NCBI GenBank assembly: GCA_022836615.1
Contig: MU405229.1
Span: forward strand, 301,114-365,113
Direction: 5' to 3'
Length of the DNA stretch: 64,000 nucleotides
Origin: Annulohypoxylon bovei var. microspora
Lineage: Eukaryota; Ascomycota; Sordariomycetes; Xylariales; Hypoxylaceae
A program made the position numbers and the translations under genes. The notes beneath the pieces were generated by a model that was not told where the DNA came from, did no database searches, and was given only the letters and a program-made list of their open reading frames with translations. Every line of letters starts with the position of its first letter. Positions within the stretch are counted from its first letter, which is position 1. Positions 34,172-46,938 of the stretch are shown in pieces.

Positions 34172-35502
34172 AAACGCCGTCTAACAGTTGCTGGAGTTGG
34201 AATCGGGGGTTATCGAACGGTTAGACATCTGCCTGCAATGATGGGTAGGCTATTTGGATACGCACGATACGATCCAAGCGCGACTTGCATCCGCTGTAAC
34301 AAAGAGTAGGAAGGGCAGTCGTCGACAGGATCTCTCAATCTAGCGAGGTTTACTTTCCGAGTTATGCTCGTCATATTGTGGTCTTCCTATCTAAGGAATT
34401 GTCTAACACTTCCAGGTTTCTTGAGTTCCTACGAACTTCCGTCGCGTTACATACGTACATATTTGGTATTTGCGAGCTCAGCGTAAGGGGGATTGTCATT
34501 TAGATCTAGGATCCGTTGGAAAGACAGCCACACCACACGGTTCAATCTGTGGCCTATTTATTCGAAACACGTTAGAGTTAGAGCAGTTCCTACTCACATG
34601 GAACTAGTTAATTTTGTATAATATTTCAAATACACTAGAAGTGTTGACATTGCCTGGCGTCATCTCATATGACGATATATGACAAGTCTGATAATCTGAT
34701 GCCTCGACAATCAGACTTATGTTATCGGGACCGCTTACGAGCGCCACAACGCTATTTAAGGAGACTTCTGTCTCATCCATATATTTTGACACCATACTTC
34801 GTAGATAATGACGGGAATTACCAAGATATTCGATATTGATACCCGGACCGAGAAACGTACCTTAATACATATTGATTGCATTTAACAAACCATGTTACAT
34901 AACTGTGCTGTTGTCGTACATTTACATTTAATATTACACATTGCAGCATGCACATGCACATGCGAGTACCTACATAGATATTTAATGGATTATCCAATGT
35001 AAGGCGATTCTATTTCTATTTCTGGACGCAATTAGTGTACGGTAGCTTAATGTAGCGAGCTATTTAAGGTGCTCACATAAAGTCGGAAAATGGAATGATT
35101 TCCCATTTCCCCATAAGTTTCGCTTGGGTACGGCTAGGTATCGGGTCTGCGGGTGCGGGTGTAGCTATTCGATTACCGAATTCCCACCTCAATGTACTAT
35201 GTACAACACTAGGTTATGCAATTACATGCTCTAGACTCTAGTACCCTTTAATTGTTGAATCTTCACGTTGTCATCATTTCCTCAAGTTATTACTGTTTCA
35301 TTATTTCGAGACGCCATCTTGTTTCTTTTTCTCGAAGAGAGAACAATCGACTTACATGCATGTATTAATAAATGCCTACCTCCTATCCACTACGCAAATT
35401 CCAAGACAAAGTCCGTCATCTTAGGATTGATAGTTGGCTTTTATGAGGAGCATTCCTAAATCCCGTCTTATCATAGGCAACAACATACTCAAGACTTCGA
35501 AC

Positions 35503-35530
35503 AAGCAAGCAAGCAAGCAAGCAAGCAAGC
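35503..35530. repeat. (GCAA)n tetranucleotide repeat
   Basis: About seven perfect AAGC units in intergenic DNA. Confidence 0.85.
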
Positions 35531-36333
35531 TACCTACATATTACATATCAATATGCGTTACCGGCGTTACAACTTTACTGTCGAGCGGTGTGTGTGGCTT
35601 GGTCTTAGAAACAATCCCGACGATCCAGAATCGCCTCATTCGCATTCAAAAGTTCCCGCTCCTTGTCTTCAGGGGCGTCCCAGGATGGTTTCCAAAATCT
35701 AACGCTGCTTGTTAATACGCAGTACTTGGCTAGGAAGCCATCTCTAGATATTATTTGGATCTACTGTGTAGTCTGTGTTCACCGTTAAGGTCAATTTCCG
35801 ACCGCTTAGGCTTTCTGTAGCCTTGGCAAACAAAGTTATTCGTATTAGTTATCTTGTTGTTGTCCATTTATTCTCTTTTAATATGATCAATGTCTCTCAA
35901 TTTCGAAAAGTTTTAAGATCATACTACCTATGTAAACACAGCCCCCAGGGATTACCATCCTCCAAGCAGCCAAGTCAAGGGGACCCCGCCCCAAGGGTAA
36001 AAAACCAGGGGTCATCCAGGCGGATCTTCTAGCGTTTTCCTTTTGGCTTGGGTGAGGCGGAGCTGTGGAATTGGAATTTGGGAATTTGGGATTTGCGAGT
36101 TCTGGGACTGGGACCGGGACCGGGACCGGTCCATCGACGCATACTGGCATACTTACAATGTACCTACTGTGTATGCATCTGGTCTGGGGATCGCTTCGCC
36201 ATGTGTGCCGCACAAAACATCCATGGATGTTGGATCTAACAGCTCCTGGTTGACCGTTGGTGATTGGAAGCGGTACCGGAAACAAGGTATGTATTGTACT
36301 CTCTCCATCTGATGTCCATATGCTATGCTATGC

Positions 36334-36362
36334 TACAACGCTACAACGCTACAACGCTACAA
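36334..36362. repeat. CTACAACG tandem repeat
   Basis: Four copies of CTACAACG/CTACAACA, next to a short ATGCT repeat. Confidence 0.75.
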
Positions 36363-37112
36363 CATACCTAATGCTGTGTCGGGTACTGCTTTGATACTGT
36401 TGCAGTCTTGTGTCTTGTCTCTCTTGTCTGTCTTGTCTGTTGGGGCGAATTGGTTAGATAGGAGAGAGAAATGAGCAAATCATCTTGCCAGCCGGCCCCT
36501 CTTCACGGACCAGTCTTTTCTTCCTTCTCTGAATTCTACCACTCACATTCGACTTAAATCATCGTCAACACACCTCTCTACTATTACTGCTACTACTACT
36601 CTTACTACTTGCTACTACTTGTACTACTACCTGTGCTACTACTACCACCCCCCCTTTTCCAACTGACCTCTCACGTCCGACGTACCCTTCAAACTAGTAA
36701 CAAGCAGGATTGTCACTTCTACTCCGTTTCTTAACTTCATCTATTATTCCACTCGTTTCCGAGAGATACTTTATACTTAGCCGCTTAGTCGAGCCTGGAT
36801 TTAGTTTCCCGAGGCTTATCATATTACGCCGCTAAAAGCCTGCTCAGATCATCTCGGATACTCTAGAGAGATCATTGCATAATAGAGGAATCTCCACTAC
36901 AATTAGGAAACACTCCGGCTTATAGTATTTTTGGTTGGCCGCACCGAACTGCCCTTTTGGAACGTCTGGCGTCAAGGGCTTGGCACGGTATTAGCGGCTC
37001 ACCCACGGTATTACAGCACGACGGCGTAGCCGTAGCTGCACTCTAGCCTCCTTCTTTATCAAGTCCTAGTCACCCTGTTTCACACTCCCCTCTCTTCTTT
37101 TTCTTCTGAAGA

Positions 37113-38195
37113 ATGTGGAAGACGGAACCTATCATCATGGACCAAAGTCGGAACAGACCAATACAAAATGAACGTAACAACATATCCAAGCCGCAGATTT
37201 TTGTGCAGCTCGCCTTCGGCGTGTCGTGGTCTCAGCGGCACACCCCGCAGACGCACACAGTGACTTACATGTCCCGTAATTTGAAGAGCGCTAGGGACTC
37301 GGGGAACTTTCCTCGTCAGGTACCTCCGCCCAACACCAACTACTTGAACGCCCAAGAGCAACGCCAGAATCGTAGTCGGGAGCATTCAGGACGACATCAC
37401 CAGGAGCGACAGCAACATCGTCACCATCACCACGCACAGCAACCCCGCGCCGCAGGTCAGACTCGAGAACATGGGCGTCCCCGGGGTCAAACCAACGAGC
37501 AGTCTAATGAACACCTAAGGGCCCGGCCAAGGGTCGGGTCAAGGAATGAAGGTAGAGAAACGTTGCACGAGCGAGGAAGGTCGGCTCCTCCGCCTTTTAA
37601 CGATAGCCCTTGGGATGTGCACCATGCATCTTCCGCGGCACCATTCCCACCTTTCACACAAGCAAGCAGGGAGCAGCCGGAGGGATGGGAAGCGTTACCG
37701 GCACCGTCTAGTCAATACCGGCTAGGCGAAGATGGACTACCGTGGTCGGCGTGGGCATGGCCAGTAGATGACGATGGCGACGAATCACCTTACGCAAATA
37801 ACCCGACGACCGTTCCCCTCTCCACGGAACGGCCCCGCAGCGATGATCTTGAAAGAGCCCGGGAGCTCGAGTCGTTGTCCACGGCTATGGTGACGGTGGA
37901 CAACGGCTTCGAAAATCAGTGGTGGTACCAAGGCCCGCGAGAGTCCGCAGAACCGTGGTGGCCACGAGAAGCTGGGGACGAGGCAGACGAGTCGGGGAAC
38001 TTGACAACGGCTGAGGCGTTGTTACTGTCGGACTCGGAACCTCCCTTAGCCTTAAGATCGAACGAAGACCATCTAGCGAGTTTACATGACCTCGTCTCAC
38101 CGATGTCGGACACGTCAAGTCCGGCTCAGAGCTTTGCCCGCCCTCTCTACAGATCGCTGACAACTAGGTCGGAGGAGTTGTGGTTAGAGAGTTAA
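37113..38195 (+). CDS. Unrecognised low-complexity protein, 360 aa
   Basis: A single open frame with no introns. I recognise no family. The N-terminal third is rich in Arg, Gln and His, including a HRHHHH run near residue 103. The middle contains RSAPPPFNDSPWDVHHAS and a Trp-rich acidic part (LPWSAWAWPVDDDGDESPY, then FENQWWYQGP and EPWWPREAGDEADES). The C-terminus is Ser/Asp-rich (LVSPMSDTSSPAQSF). The protein is probably intrinsically disordered and soluble, with no signal peptide or membrane segment. The start is uncertain: ATGs at 37113, 37137 and 37269 are all in frame. The frame is long for chance in this AT-leaning region, and its composition is unlike the flanks. It could be a lineage-restricted regulator. 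Confidence 0.6.
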   Translation: MWKTEPIIMDQSRNRPIQNERNNISKPQIFVQLAFGVSWSQRHTPQTHTVTYMSRNLKSARDSGNFPRQVPPPNTNYLNAQEQRQNRSREHSGRHHQERQQHRHHHHAQQPRAAGQTREHGRPRGQTNEQSNEHLRARPRVGSRNEGRETLHERGRSAPPPFNDSPWDVHHASSAAPFPPFTQASREQPEGWEALPAPSSQYRLGEDGLPWSAWAWPVDDDGDESPYANNPTTVPLSTERPRSDDLERARELESLSTAMVTVDNGFENQWWYQGPRESAEPWWPREAGDEADESGNLTTAEALLLSDSEPPLALRSNEDHLASLHDLVSPMSDTSSPAQSFARPLYRSLTTRSEELWLES

Positions 38196-41100
38196 GTAAG
38201 GTCGCAAAGAAGGGAAAGGGCCATCATTCGATACACAACCGCTACTCGATCTAAAACGAAACCTGGTCTAGAGTACACTACATAATCTAACTTCACCTTT
38301 TCTTACCATATCAACCGACCTATGTGGCGATTCATGGAGGCAATAGGAAAGACCGAGGATTATAGATGGTTCTTGGATATTGGTCATGCTGTCAAAGAAG
38401 GGTATTTCCCTATTTGACAACATTTGCATACTGTCGGCGTTTAGGTCAAGGGACTGTTTTAATAATGTCAGTCGGGGACATCATGCGGAGGATATTCCCA
38501 CAGAAAGTAATTGATATTGGATATAGCACCATTGGATTTGGAACAAGTAAATGGGCTCAACATTTAAGCATCGATCGCATCTCTCCTATATAGGATTATG
38601 GGCACGCTCGATTATGCGTGGCGACAAGATATTTTGTACATTCTAGGCAGCATAACACCTGCCATCACTAATATGATCAAGCTGCCAAGCTACTCGTGCT
38701 AACATCACGAACCTGGAGTAGTCACCATGATACGGAGTAGCAGTTAGGAGATTCACTAGGCTGCAAGGTTTATAACGCTGTGTATCTCATCCAAACACAC
38801 CTTTCAAAGTATCAAAACGAAGATGCTTTCCCTGTTAGCTAAAGTGTCGTATAAACGACTTAGTCTAGGGGCCCAAAAATACCATGATATTCGTTAAGTT
38901 TACCGATGCTTAGATTTTCCATGATTTTTACAGAAGACTTTCGTCATAACAGAAGCCTAAGATGGCAATTAGCAAGGCTTGCTTTTGCTGACGCTTTAAA
39001 CAGGAGTATGATGATCTTGTGAAGATACGGGCTTTGAGGTTTCAACGAGGCTATCATTGGCCTTGTCGTTTGTTCAGAAGCTGTTTCATGGCTGGTACGG
39101 ATGACAAATGTAACGTTGAGCCCCTGGATTAGCAGAGCTAGTCGGGGCTACCTCCGCATTCTCATGGGGAGCATCTTTGTCATTGCGCAGCTAGAGAAAC
39201 GATCTACTCTAAATCAACAACTAGTCTAAATTTAGGATGCTTGCACTCTGCTACATGGCTGTCGCCATCTGGCTAATGGGTATGAAACGTGCCTCGTCAC
39301 TTTACTTCCGCCTCGAAACCCATACCCCCAATCATTAAAGATTCTGATAGATCGAGCCAATAGGCTGTATAACCTAATAATCAAGATCTACAATGTTCCA
39401 GGCGAACATTAACAGCGTCGCATCCCGAAAAGGCGCCGACGACGCAGCCGATTCGACAATGAACGCCAGTACCCGCCAGGGGTCATCTCCCGCGCGGCTT
39501 GCCAAATCTGTGCGGATCCTGGTCGATCGATTCACCAGAGGCATCCATGAAAGTTATGGGATACGGGAGAACATCGATTTATATCAGGAGTAGCTCGTCC
39601 AGCTCACTATTAGCTTATCAACGACAGAACAATAATAGGGAACTCGACCAAAATAACGTTCCTATAATATGTACAGGGCACCGATTGCTACGCCGCATGA
39701 GACATCGTTCCATACCACCGGTCGATCACTCTTTACGTAGTATTACCATACAATGAGACGGCAGGATAGAATAGACCAATTAACAGAACGGTTACACTTG
39801 GACACAATAAAACTCTTGCCATAATTATAGACCGAGAAGTAATGTGTAATTTATATTGAGGCGCAATCCGGTTGACGTGCTTCGAAGCTCTACTGCACAG
39901 GCAAGGGGTAGCTTCGGTTGTTGGCATACGGCGCAGCACGACGCGCAGGAGTAAGCGGTGTAAATATCAACTCCGAGGCTCAAGTCGACTGAGAGAACGG
40001 CAACGCAGAGCAGGCTGTGCACTACCACGACGGCATTGCTGGTCTATTGCTACCACACTTCGGATGTCATCTGGACTACCAGGCATCCCAACTTTCAGAC
40101 GACCACCAGGTATGCAGTCGAAGAGTACCCAAATCAACCTCGGGCAATACGTACCGAACTATGACCCTGTACACTGCTCACAAGTGCCGCCCGTGATATG
40201 CCATCCTGCGACCCAAGGTGTTGTTAGATGCATGGCTCGGTATGCGCATTCCTAGATCGTATTAGCACTTAGATGATATGCCTACCTACCTAGTGCATAA
40301 TCATTGTATGGACGTGTAAGGTGTCCTACGTAGTACTATGTATGCACTAAGTATTTAGGATATTAGTGTGCTGTAAGGCTAGGTGTACCTAACTATAGTT
40401 CATGTTATTCGTCTCACCATCCTACGAGGCAACTTCCATAGTCGACCACGATAGTGGACATTGAACTGTGTTGGCAACATATCTACCTCCTTCCACAGCA
40501 AATCTTGGTTCTCGGGGCAATGTCGTGAAGTCAATGTGCAGAGAAACTATGATCTCGGGAGTCTACCATATTCGTTGCCTCCCTAATATTTAGGAGTTGC
40601 TAAGGAACCCGTTCCAGTATCCACAAGATCAAGACACCGACGGTTTCTACCAGCTATAAGTTTCTTCCAATCAATATATTTCAGCGTAACAGTATGTAAT
40701 TTTCTTCTTTGACTAACGGAAACTGGCATTCATATTCGTGTACGTCATCTCAACATAACAAAGCGTGTGCTTAATAAGAATAAATCCATCGTGCGAAAAA
40801 GGTGGGATACGCGTTGCCTTGTCGTCCCATCGATGCAACCACAAGAGTCCTAGCTGGACCCGGTAACATTTAAACCATGCCGAATTTCTTCCAGAACACA
40901 AACCCCCTAACAAGCCGCTCAGTCCCGATCTCCCATACTCTTCCATCTACCATCCACATACGAAGCAATCTTCCGGCTTTAATCGACTCTGGCAGAACAA
41001 GGTAGGTAATCTACCAAGCTAAAGGAATCAAAGCAAAGAACGCCTAACGTAAAATAGCCGACGCCGCGTATATGCATCCAGTCTCCTCAATAATAGCCCA

Positions 41101-41302
41101 TTGAGGGTAGGTATCTCGTGTAGAAGCCTCGATATCCGTCTATTGAACACCTGCGTGAAAGTTCGCCATAGGGGAACCAGAGTGAGAGAAGACAAATAGG
41201 GGTTAGGAAGCGGAATATGGTATCTCTGCACAATCATAATTGGAATCGAAAAGGGAAATAAAGATAGCCACAATAAAAAGGACACCAACGAAAGCACGTA
41301 TT
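38196..41302. other. 3.1 kb gene-poor region before wc-1
   Basis: This lies between the 37113 gene and the wc-1 stop codon. Short frames (39393-39593, 39872-40255, 41028-41297) have no family motifs and conflicting neighbours. A TACCTACCTAG motif copy lies near 40281. Nothing else is evident. Part of the right end is wc-1 3' UTR. Confidence 0.5.
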
Positions 41303-44300
41303 TTACATGCTCACCTCCCGTTCTTCCTGGATAGCTGTCATTTCACTGCTAAGGGCACCGGTCCCAAGTAGGGGTTGACTTGGGGGAGGCATGGAAAAGG
41401 GCCTCGAACCCGTCGGCGTCGTACTGATGTTGCCGGTACCAGAAACCATGCTAGGGCCCGACGATCTATTCATCGCCGTATTAATATCTGCCTCGGAAGG
41501 CTGCTCGGTAATCTCGCTTGTGGGCATCTCTCGCTGTAGTGGAGATGAATGCACGGGCGAGTTGGATTTCTTACTTGCCGCATCGCCGTTACCCCCACGG
41601 GAAGAATTTCGGGGAGAGACCCTGCCCGTCTGGCGCATACCGTTAGCTTAGAGCACAGCATGTGTGTACCTAGGAAAAGAAAGTACAAACCTGCTTTGCC
41701 CACCTAAGGCCGCAGCTGTTACATAGGTCCCTTTGTCCACTCGGGCCTCTCCGCCACTCAGGCGTGTTGCGAGTATGGCAGTTGGCACAGTCCCGGACAA
41801 AATTTCCAACGCCTTTTCTACGCTTGCGCTTTTTCTTGTTCGACAGAAGCCCGTGCAGCTCCTCGGCCAACACCCGGTTCACCTTTTCCATCTGTCGCAA
41901 TTCATACTGCCAGCTGGTGCAACGCGTCGTCTTGAGTTCGTCAAAAATGTTGTCATCTGAGGCGAGAGCCCTGTCTTGGTTACCGGGGGCCATGCCACCA
42001 CCTGCAGCTGCGGACGTAATGCCGGAGCGCTGCTCGTCTGGTACGGGTCCGCCTTGTAACACGGTGAAAGTAGACATCGTCTTGGGGTCGGCGGATGAAT
42101 GGCCCGTAGAACCTGGCCTACCGGATAGTGTAGACACAGCCGGCCCGGTCGCTCGCGAAGACGCCTTGACTAACTTCGTCTGCGCAAGCAGAAAGGTCGG
42201 TTTCTGTCCTTCCGAGGCATCACCTGGGTACATGACGGTATGGGCTTGGAGAACCTGGCCTCGACGATTCTGTACCTCATGCTTACAGGTGACTATACGT
42301 CCTCTCCTCGCTTTCTCGATAGAACGCCCGAACTCGGCACGCGATTCTTTGCGCATCAACTCCTGAATGCTAGTTCCCACAAGATTCTCCGGTTGTAAAT
42401 CTAACAAAGACCGAACATTGGCGGAAACGAATAGAAACATGCCAGAAGTCGAGAGTTTCGTCCATAGCTCGCTGTCGCCAATGCCACCATTTGTCTCTAG
42501 CTCCCGTCGACTGAGCGCAAAGACAGGGCGCTTTCGACCAACAAGAATTATACACTTTCGGCCCTTCCCCTGCTCAACGAATAGCGAGCCGTGACTTTCA
42601 AACCAAGTGTACCCGTTTTGCTTCCTTCGTATGCGAAATACGATGTTTACCGAACTCCCATTGGTGGCATCTTTGAGCTCGCGAGTAACAGGAACAATAT
42701 CAGAGGGGTGGGATATAGATGAGATGGAGTTTCCGACAAGTTCGGTAGCGTCATATTCGAGTATACGCTTGCAGGATGGCGACAAATAAAGGAACAGCCC
42801 TTTCAAGGACAACACGTGGACGACATCGTCGGCATTCTCAAGAAGCATCTTGTCCCACGATTGCCGATGCCAGTCAGAAGCGGCTCCTTTGGGATTAAAC
42901 TGTTGTAGCAGAGTAGACACGTCGTCGACCCCTAATGTTTGACCATTCTCTGGTTCCCATTGACTTGACGCTGGCGGGGTCCAGATGTATTGGCCAATAT
43001 CACTATGCTTGTAATTGACCTTCATAGTACCTGGTCCTTGATGCGACGCGATGGCATCGGGACATTCAACAAGGTCAATCTGGAACCCAATGATATATCT
43101 AATCTCGCCAGTATCCCACGGGATAGGAATCATTGTTAGTAGATTCAAAAAAGGTTTGCCGCCTTTTCGATAGTTGATCAGGCTCTGTTGTACTTCCTTG
43201 CCTTCTGCGATCTTTTGCTTCAAGTTGTAGACAGCCCCATTATCAACGAACTCGCGTTTTGTGCCTGCTTCAACCTTGCCGTCCGGCGCCTGGAGGAACC
43301 GACAATTCTGGCCAACGATCTCGTGCCGGCTATAACCGGTCAGATTTTGAAAATTGTCTGAGACGTATATAATGGGACAGTCATTCATCGTGACATCACA
43401 AACAACGAAAGCACAAGACATATCGACTGCGCCGAGATTAACTTGTGGGCTTTTACGAGTAGCTACGAGCCAAAGTGCTCTCAACATATCAAATCCGCTC
43501 TTAGAATAGATGGTCTTCTCTTTCGCAGGCTGAGAAGGCATGACAGAAGCAGCCGGCATGACTGGCTGAGAGGGAGCACCGCTTTCCGGAGTTGTTTCGG
43601 TTGTGGTGGCCATGGGAGATTCGTACGACGGCGTAGACGACACGAGATTCTGGGACGGAACCTGTGAAGGAGGCTGGGGAGAAATGCTAGGTTGGAAACC
43701 GTTCATGGAAGTATCCAAGCCAAGGCTCGTCTGCTGGCCATGTTGGTTAGGCGGAGAGAATTGCGGAGAGGTGTTCATCATGCTATCATCGCCAGCATCT
43801 ACAGGTATGCCGGTGCTAGAGTTGTGTGGAACAGCACCCATAGCAGTATTTTCATTTGACAAGTCCATGCTGAATTCGGCCGATAGGCCATCCATAGAGT
43901 TTGATGAAAATGCGTTAGGCATCGTAGTCGCCGATGTGAACATGCTCATGGAAGGATCAGAGCCCATATGACCCATGTTCATATTAGAGAAGGCAATCAT
44001 ATTACCAACCATATCAGGGGAGAGTGTTGGAAATTCATCGGCAAGCATAGTTGGGGAAGAGAAACCTGCCGAAGTGCCTGGTATGGTGATATTGGTATTG
44101 AGACTGGGAAAGCCGCCGTTCATGGCGTCAGCCGACGAGTTTGACATGACTCCGAATTGGTAATCTCTAAAGGAAGAGTCGTTATTGCCAAACTCCATCA
44201 TGGACATCCTCCGATCGGCGTCTGCTTGTGATATCTGATTTGGAAATTGCTGCGGCAGGCTCCGTCGTCTTTGGAGTTCCTGGGAATTGTTGCGGATGAT

Positions 44301-44480
44301 GTCGTCAAGAGAATCAGCGCCCACCATAGAAGCATCCGGGTTTGCACCGGTGACAGGACAATATTGGGACTGTTGAGCTGGCTGATTCAAGACCGTAGCC
44401 TGGCGTCTCTGATTGCGTTGCTGGGCATGGCGGCGCTGCAGCTCCTCCTGAGAGAGCTGGTTGCCGAAGAAGTTGTCCAT
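41303..44480 (-). CDS. wc-1: White collar 1 blue-light photoreceptor / GATA transcription factor
   Basis: A flavin-binding photoreceptor and transcription factor that, with WC-2, drives light responses and the circadian clock. The exons are 44480-41691 and 41629-41303 (1038 aa), with an intron GTTTGT...GCCAG inside the zinc-finger tail so that LRWAKQ joins TGRVSPRNSS. A LOV domain at about 355-470 has the photoactive cysteine in QNCRFLQ (Cys393), followed by the extended loop seen in fungal LOV proteins. Two further PAS regions follow, at about 545-650 (VVHVLSLKGLFLYLSPSC) and 665-770. A GATA finger (C-X2-C-X18-C-X2-C, CANC...CNSC) lies at about 898-921, preceded by a basic segment (KKKRKRRKG). 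The start was set at MDNFFGNQLSQEEL, which resembles the conserved WC-1 N-terminus; an in-frame ATG 40 codons upstream was not used. The long polyglutamine tracts of the Neurospora protein are absent. Confidence 0.95.
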
Positions 44481-46938
44481 TTTGACCACATCTACTATGC
44501 AACAAGTAGAACTGACTTTTGCAAGCCAAAGGATTACCTGGCACAAGCCACCTCGAAATAACAGCACTCGGTTCGAATAACGAATCGGGGGGTGGGCCAA
44601 CTAAAAAGGGTCGATTGATACTATCGGTGATTGAAACCTATCATATGCGAATATGTTGGCAGATAGTAAGGCTATCAAAACTCGGCCCTTAGGAAAGTGT
44701 CGTATACGTAGATGGCTAGAAGACGTTGGCCAAGATATGCTGGAAGATGACGATACTGCTCGTAGGCTGTAGACGAGCAGTGAGGGAAACGGACCTCATC
44801 CAGGCAATATATCTAAGCTAGGAAAGGCCAATGTAGTAGTCTATAAATGACGAAACGTTCGAATAAGCGGCAGGTATTGAATCGACAGATGGCCACATCT
44901 GGGCTTGGGGATGGCGCTTAAGACGTTTCTACGTAGGTATGCAAATGCAATCGATATTAGGGATGACCGAGAATGAGTGATGGTGAGGATGAGGATTCGA
45001 ATCGACGTGCGAGATGGTGGTAGCTTCGCTGAAATACAGAGATCGGTCGGTATCCCACGTAAAGCGTAGTCTGAAAGGTCGGTAGACTCTGCTGATGTCG
45101 AAGGACGATAGTAGCAGTAGTGCATACGATCAATAAGCGAAAGGGAATTCGAACAATGCCATCTAGGTCGCCCACTAAGCTTGTATGGTGAATGGTTAAA
45201 AGGTGAATTCGACCGACCGGGGTAAAGTAGAAATTGGTAGTAGTAGACAGGGAATTGCTCGATCGAATCAAGTTGATCGAACTATGTACCTAGCGTAGGT
45301 ACATAGCCGTTCCCTCTCGGTTGGGTCATGTACTTATACCGTACCAGACGGTACCTATGCAGGCAGACAGGTTCCTTATAGGTAGGTACATACATAGGTA
45401 CCTACGTAATTCGGATGGAGAAAACGGAAAATTGAATATATTAGAACGCTGGAACGGCGTTGAAACGTTAATCTGCGGGGTCGTTCCTGGAGTGTGCTTC
45501 CAAGAAACCGAATTACACTAGGTACAAGTATATGTATTCCAGCAACTTACATTAATCCGAGATCCGTTTGCCCTAATATTTCAAGATTACCTGGGTGCCT
45601 ACTTCATATATAAATTTAAGGATGAATACTAGGTAATAAATGAACTATGATTGAATCCCACCTAACAGATATTAAAAGTATTATAAAATATAGGTGTTAG
45701 AGGGTACCACGGTGACTCGCCTTACACGTACATAAATTAAAAACCCAATACTAGAAAAGCTATTCCACCTAGTTAAGTGGTACAAGATCTTAAAAACCCC
45801 GCCCATGCGAGTGAGAAAGTGTCCCCCATTTTTATATGCATCAAAGCCCGGACCATCCGAACATCAATGCACAGCGCGCGCACATGTACGCACATGAATA
45901 ATATATTGATGTAGCTACACCAAGGTACGTGAAATCAAAGTACCTCACTTTCATGTACATTTTCTTCAAATGATAAGCATATTTATATTTATCATTATAA
46001 ATAAAATATATAGATATAATAATATCTAAATGTTAATAATATTAATGAAATTATTATTAAATTTGTTTAAAAAAAAAACAAGTAACTTTTTTAAGGTTAT
46101 TTTTATATACATGGGCATTTGGATAATATGTGTATTTTGGAGATAAGTACATGCAGGTACATTAGCAAAGAAAGATGTGGGGGCATTGAGGCTGACCCCG
46201 CCTACATATCTTTTAGAGTTAGCTGGCATTCATAAGTTAGGTACCTAACCCACCTACGGCGTAGGCTTACCTAAATATCGAACCTCGTCATCGACCATCA
46301 ACATCAACCATTTGCTCGACATACCAGAACTTTTCATTATCATAAATACTCCCGCACCTAAATTTGACGGCTACGAAATTCATTCTCTGCTTTTAGCCCC
46401 TCTCTCAGCTTCTCTTGCAATTTCTCTTGCTATCTTTTGCATTGAAGTTTTCATAACCAGAATGGACATTTCTAACACCAGAGATCCGCCTGACAATCGC
46501 CTCTCTAATCTAGCAACGCTCTTCACAGGTAGGTCACCCCAGATTTGCATCTCATAGATCTTACCCACATTCTGCCTATCACTTCACTGGATGCACCAGA
46601 AGTATATTTTACTACTTCAGGTGCTCATTTTTGAGATTCCGTCCTCATTTCGTCGCATCCCACGAGATATGGTCGCGCATTGAGCATCTCTCTACTTCTT
46701 CTATCCTCCATCCATCCTTATCCTTCCGATATTTACCAATCTCAATGTACGCGACCCTTGAACTTTGAAACTTATTTTTTGACATCAAGCAGATCATTCT
46801 CAATTTAATCTTCAACTGATTACCTGTCGACCCGAGTCTGCAGTCAATATTCTGGGCTAATAGCGTCATCCCTTTTCAAAGAAGGCTTTCGAAGTAACGC
46901 GTGACTAAGACTTCATACTGCTCACACCAGACTCGAAA
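44481..46938. promoter_or_regulatory. Divergent intergenic region, wc-1 / NYN gene
   Basis: This is 2.5 kb between divergent genes. It contains TAGGTA/TACCTA clusters at 45284-45303, 45380-45405 and 46242-46275, and a very AT-rich stretch at about 45960-46100. No supported ORF or RNA gene. It should hold the wc-1 and NYN-gene promoters, but no light-response element could be assigned by eye. Confidence 0.5.

Larger units (their letters stand above)
34141..37112. other. 3 kb gene-poor region with simple repeats
   Basis: No supported gene on either strand. It contains (GACTA)6 right after the RTA1-like stop, a (GCAA)n run at about 35505-35530, GGGACC tandems near 36108-36128, CTACAACG tandems at about 36334-36362 and a CTACTA-rich stretch at about 36585-36650. 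The right half probably is the promoter and long leader of the 37113 gene. Confidence 0.5.

Noticed and set aside
39872..40255. 127-codon + strand ORF in the 38-41 kb desert
   Set aside because: Arg-rich composition typical of random frames, no family motif and no intron/exon support.
41028..41297. 89-codon minus-strand ORF just after wc-1
   Set aside because: Lies in the wc-1 3' flank; hydrophobic by composition but without domain or homologue pattern.
44481..44600. Upstream in-frame ATG extending wc-1 by 40 residues
   Set aside because: The extra residues are not WC-1-like; MDNFFGNQLSQEEL fits the conserved start.
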